Shown here one piece after another: positions 63,331-64,000 of a DNA stretch of 64,000 nucleotides. The stretch is taken from assembly GCF_010093595.1 (NCBI RefSeq), contig NW_022985441.1, positions 2,095,307 to 2,159,306 of the forward strand, written 5' to 3'. The notes beneath the pieces were generated by a model. It worked only from the letters and a program-made list of their open reading frames with translations, was not told where the DNA came from and did no database searches. The first letter of the stretch is position 1. Every line of letters begins with the position of its first letter. This DNA comes from Mytilinidion resinicola. Its lineage: Eukaryota; Ascomycota; Dothideomycetes; Mytilinidiales; Mytilinidiaceae. The translations under genes were made by a program, and so were the position numbers.

Positions 63331-64000
63331 ATGGCCACCCCCCTCCCCTACACCGCCCCCGACGAGCCCTCCCAAATCGACGCCCTCATCGCCGACCGTT
63401 CAATCCGCAACTTCGCCATGCCCCACGATCCCCGCTTCCCCGCCTACGGCATAATCCAGTCCTACATGGACGGCACCACCACCCTTTCCGCCAACGTCTC
63501 CTCCCTCGCCTCCCCTGTCGACCACGCCTACAGGCACCCCCTGCCCCCCGCCCAGCGCGCCGCCGGCACCTCCCTCTCCCTCTTCGACCCCTGGTACGCG
63601 GTCCTACACCACGCGCACCGCAACTCATAGCGCTCCCCGACCGCCCACTCCGCCTCGTCGCCCTCGTCGCCCTCGTCGCCGCCCTGAAAGCCCGCCCGGA
63701 CCCCGCGCCCGCCTCCATGCCATCGGCGCAGCTCCGCGCGCTGTGCTGGGTCTGGGAGCCTGGCGTCGTGTGGAGCGTGCTGCACCTGCTGGGCGCGGCG
63801 TTCGTCGAGTCGTACAGCGCGCCGGCCATCTACGCGCGGGGGGACGCGGCGAAGCTCAGCGCGCCGCAGATGCACGCGTGGACGAACGTGTGCGGGTTTG
63901 TGGCGCGGCTGGCGGCGGAGGGGGTGTGGGGGGTGCAGTTTGGGGTTTGGGGTGCGGGTGGTGGAGGGGCCGAGGTGGACGATGCGAGCGAAGGCGAAGG
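63331..64000 (+). CDS. DUF3632-like protein, frameshifted and cut by window edge
   Basis: Starts MATPLPYTAPDEPSQIDALI, continues RFPAYGIIQSYMDGTTTLSA and SLFDPWYAVLHHAHRNS and then meets TAG at 63628. The family's next segment is present in another frame directly after: LPDRPLRLVALVALVAALKA, RPDPAPA, CWVWEPGVVWSVLHLLGAAF, MHAWTNVCGFVARLAAEGVW, up to the window end. This order (WYxVL-HxA+R, LVALVxALKARPDP, W..VWS.L.LLG, AWTN..F.A.L) is that of the fungal DUF3632 family. No donor/acceptor pair fits in phase without removing the conserved segment, so a one-base indel near 63600-63625 is likely, either real or a sequencing error. Function of the family is unknown. Confidence 0.65.

Noticed and set aside
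1..64000. tRNA or rRNA genes
   Set aside because: GTTCGA-like words exist (for example near 12437, 20926 and 50228), but none has a matching A box and foldable arms; no rRNA-like sequence was seen.

Overview
This is nuclear DNA from a filamentous ascomycete (Pezizomycotina). The evidence is many short introns of about 43-120 nt with GTRNGT donors and CTRAY-type branch points just before the acceptor, together with fungal-restricted families: a Zn2Cys6 regulator, a GT69 mannosyltransferase, a DUF3632 protein and a Fot1/Pogo transposon. No sequence pins down the class; Dothideomycetes or Leotiomycetes would fit. Most multi-exon models below were built by hand from splice sites and reading phase, and several genes are invisible as single open frames (SmF, the first exon of the dehydrogenase, the zinc-cluster exon of the regulator).

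Layout. 0-9.2 kb: a truncated 3-hydroxyisobutyrate-dehydrogenase-like gene, a SnoaL/NTF2-like protein, a large membrane protein next to a Cys-rich one-TM protein, a TDA3-like FAD oxidoreductase and a secreted SMP-30-like propeller. 9.3-16 kb: a DNA polymerase X (Pol4/lambda type), a 650-bp foldback MITE with perfect 46-bp inverted ends and an 8-bp target duplication, and a GT69 gene broken by an in-frame TGA. 16.4-23 kb: a Zn2Cys6 regulator divergent from an MFS drug-type exporter; the regulator carries a 774-nt intron filled with degenerate repeats. 23.5-32.6 kb: a hypothetical gene, an SRPK-like kinase, SmF and an Rtp1/TANGO6-like gene. 32.6-36.2 kb has no supportable gene. 36-41.6 kb is a dense housekeeping block: coactosin, GNAT acetyltransferase, Syn8 SNARE and a RING/TRAF-type protein. 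42.5-44.3 kb is a complete Fot1/Pogo element with TA duplication, perfect 50-bp inverted ends and a transposase damaged by two changes of repeat-induced point mutation (RIP) type. 45.6-57.6 kb: a small kinase-like protein, a frameshifted relic, a small membrane protein, a probable mitochondrial protein, a second SMP-30-like gene, a nine-intron-boundary-rich GH2 beta-mannosidase with a 10-nt microexon, and an F-box-like protein. 57.7-63.3 kb is repeat-rich and gene-poor with one orphan gene. The window ends in a frameshifted DUF3632 gene.

How the genes work together. Most are independent housekeeping genes. The only pair with a plausible regulatory link is the divergent regulator and MFS exporter. 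There is no polyketide synthase, NRPS, terpene synthase or other backbone enzyme, so I do not call a biosynthetic cluster. The most novel signals are non-genic: a dispersed short repeat family (copies in two introns and several intergenic sites), a related ~160-bp degenerate satellite at two loci, the foldback MITE, and a recurring switch in many genes from C-rich coding sequence at the 5' end to G-rich at the 3' end.
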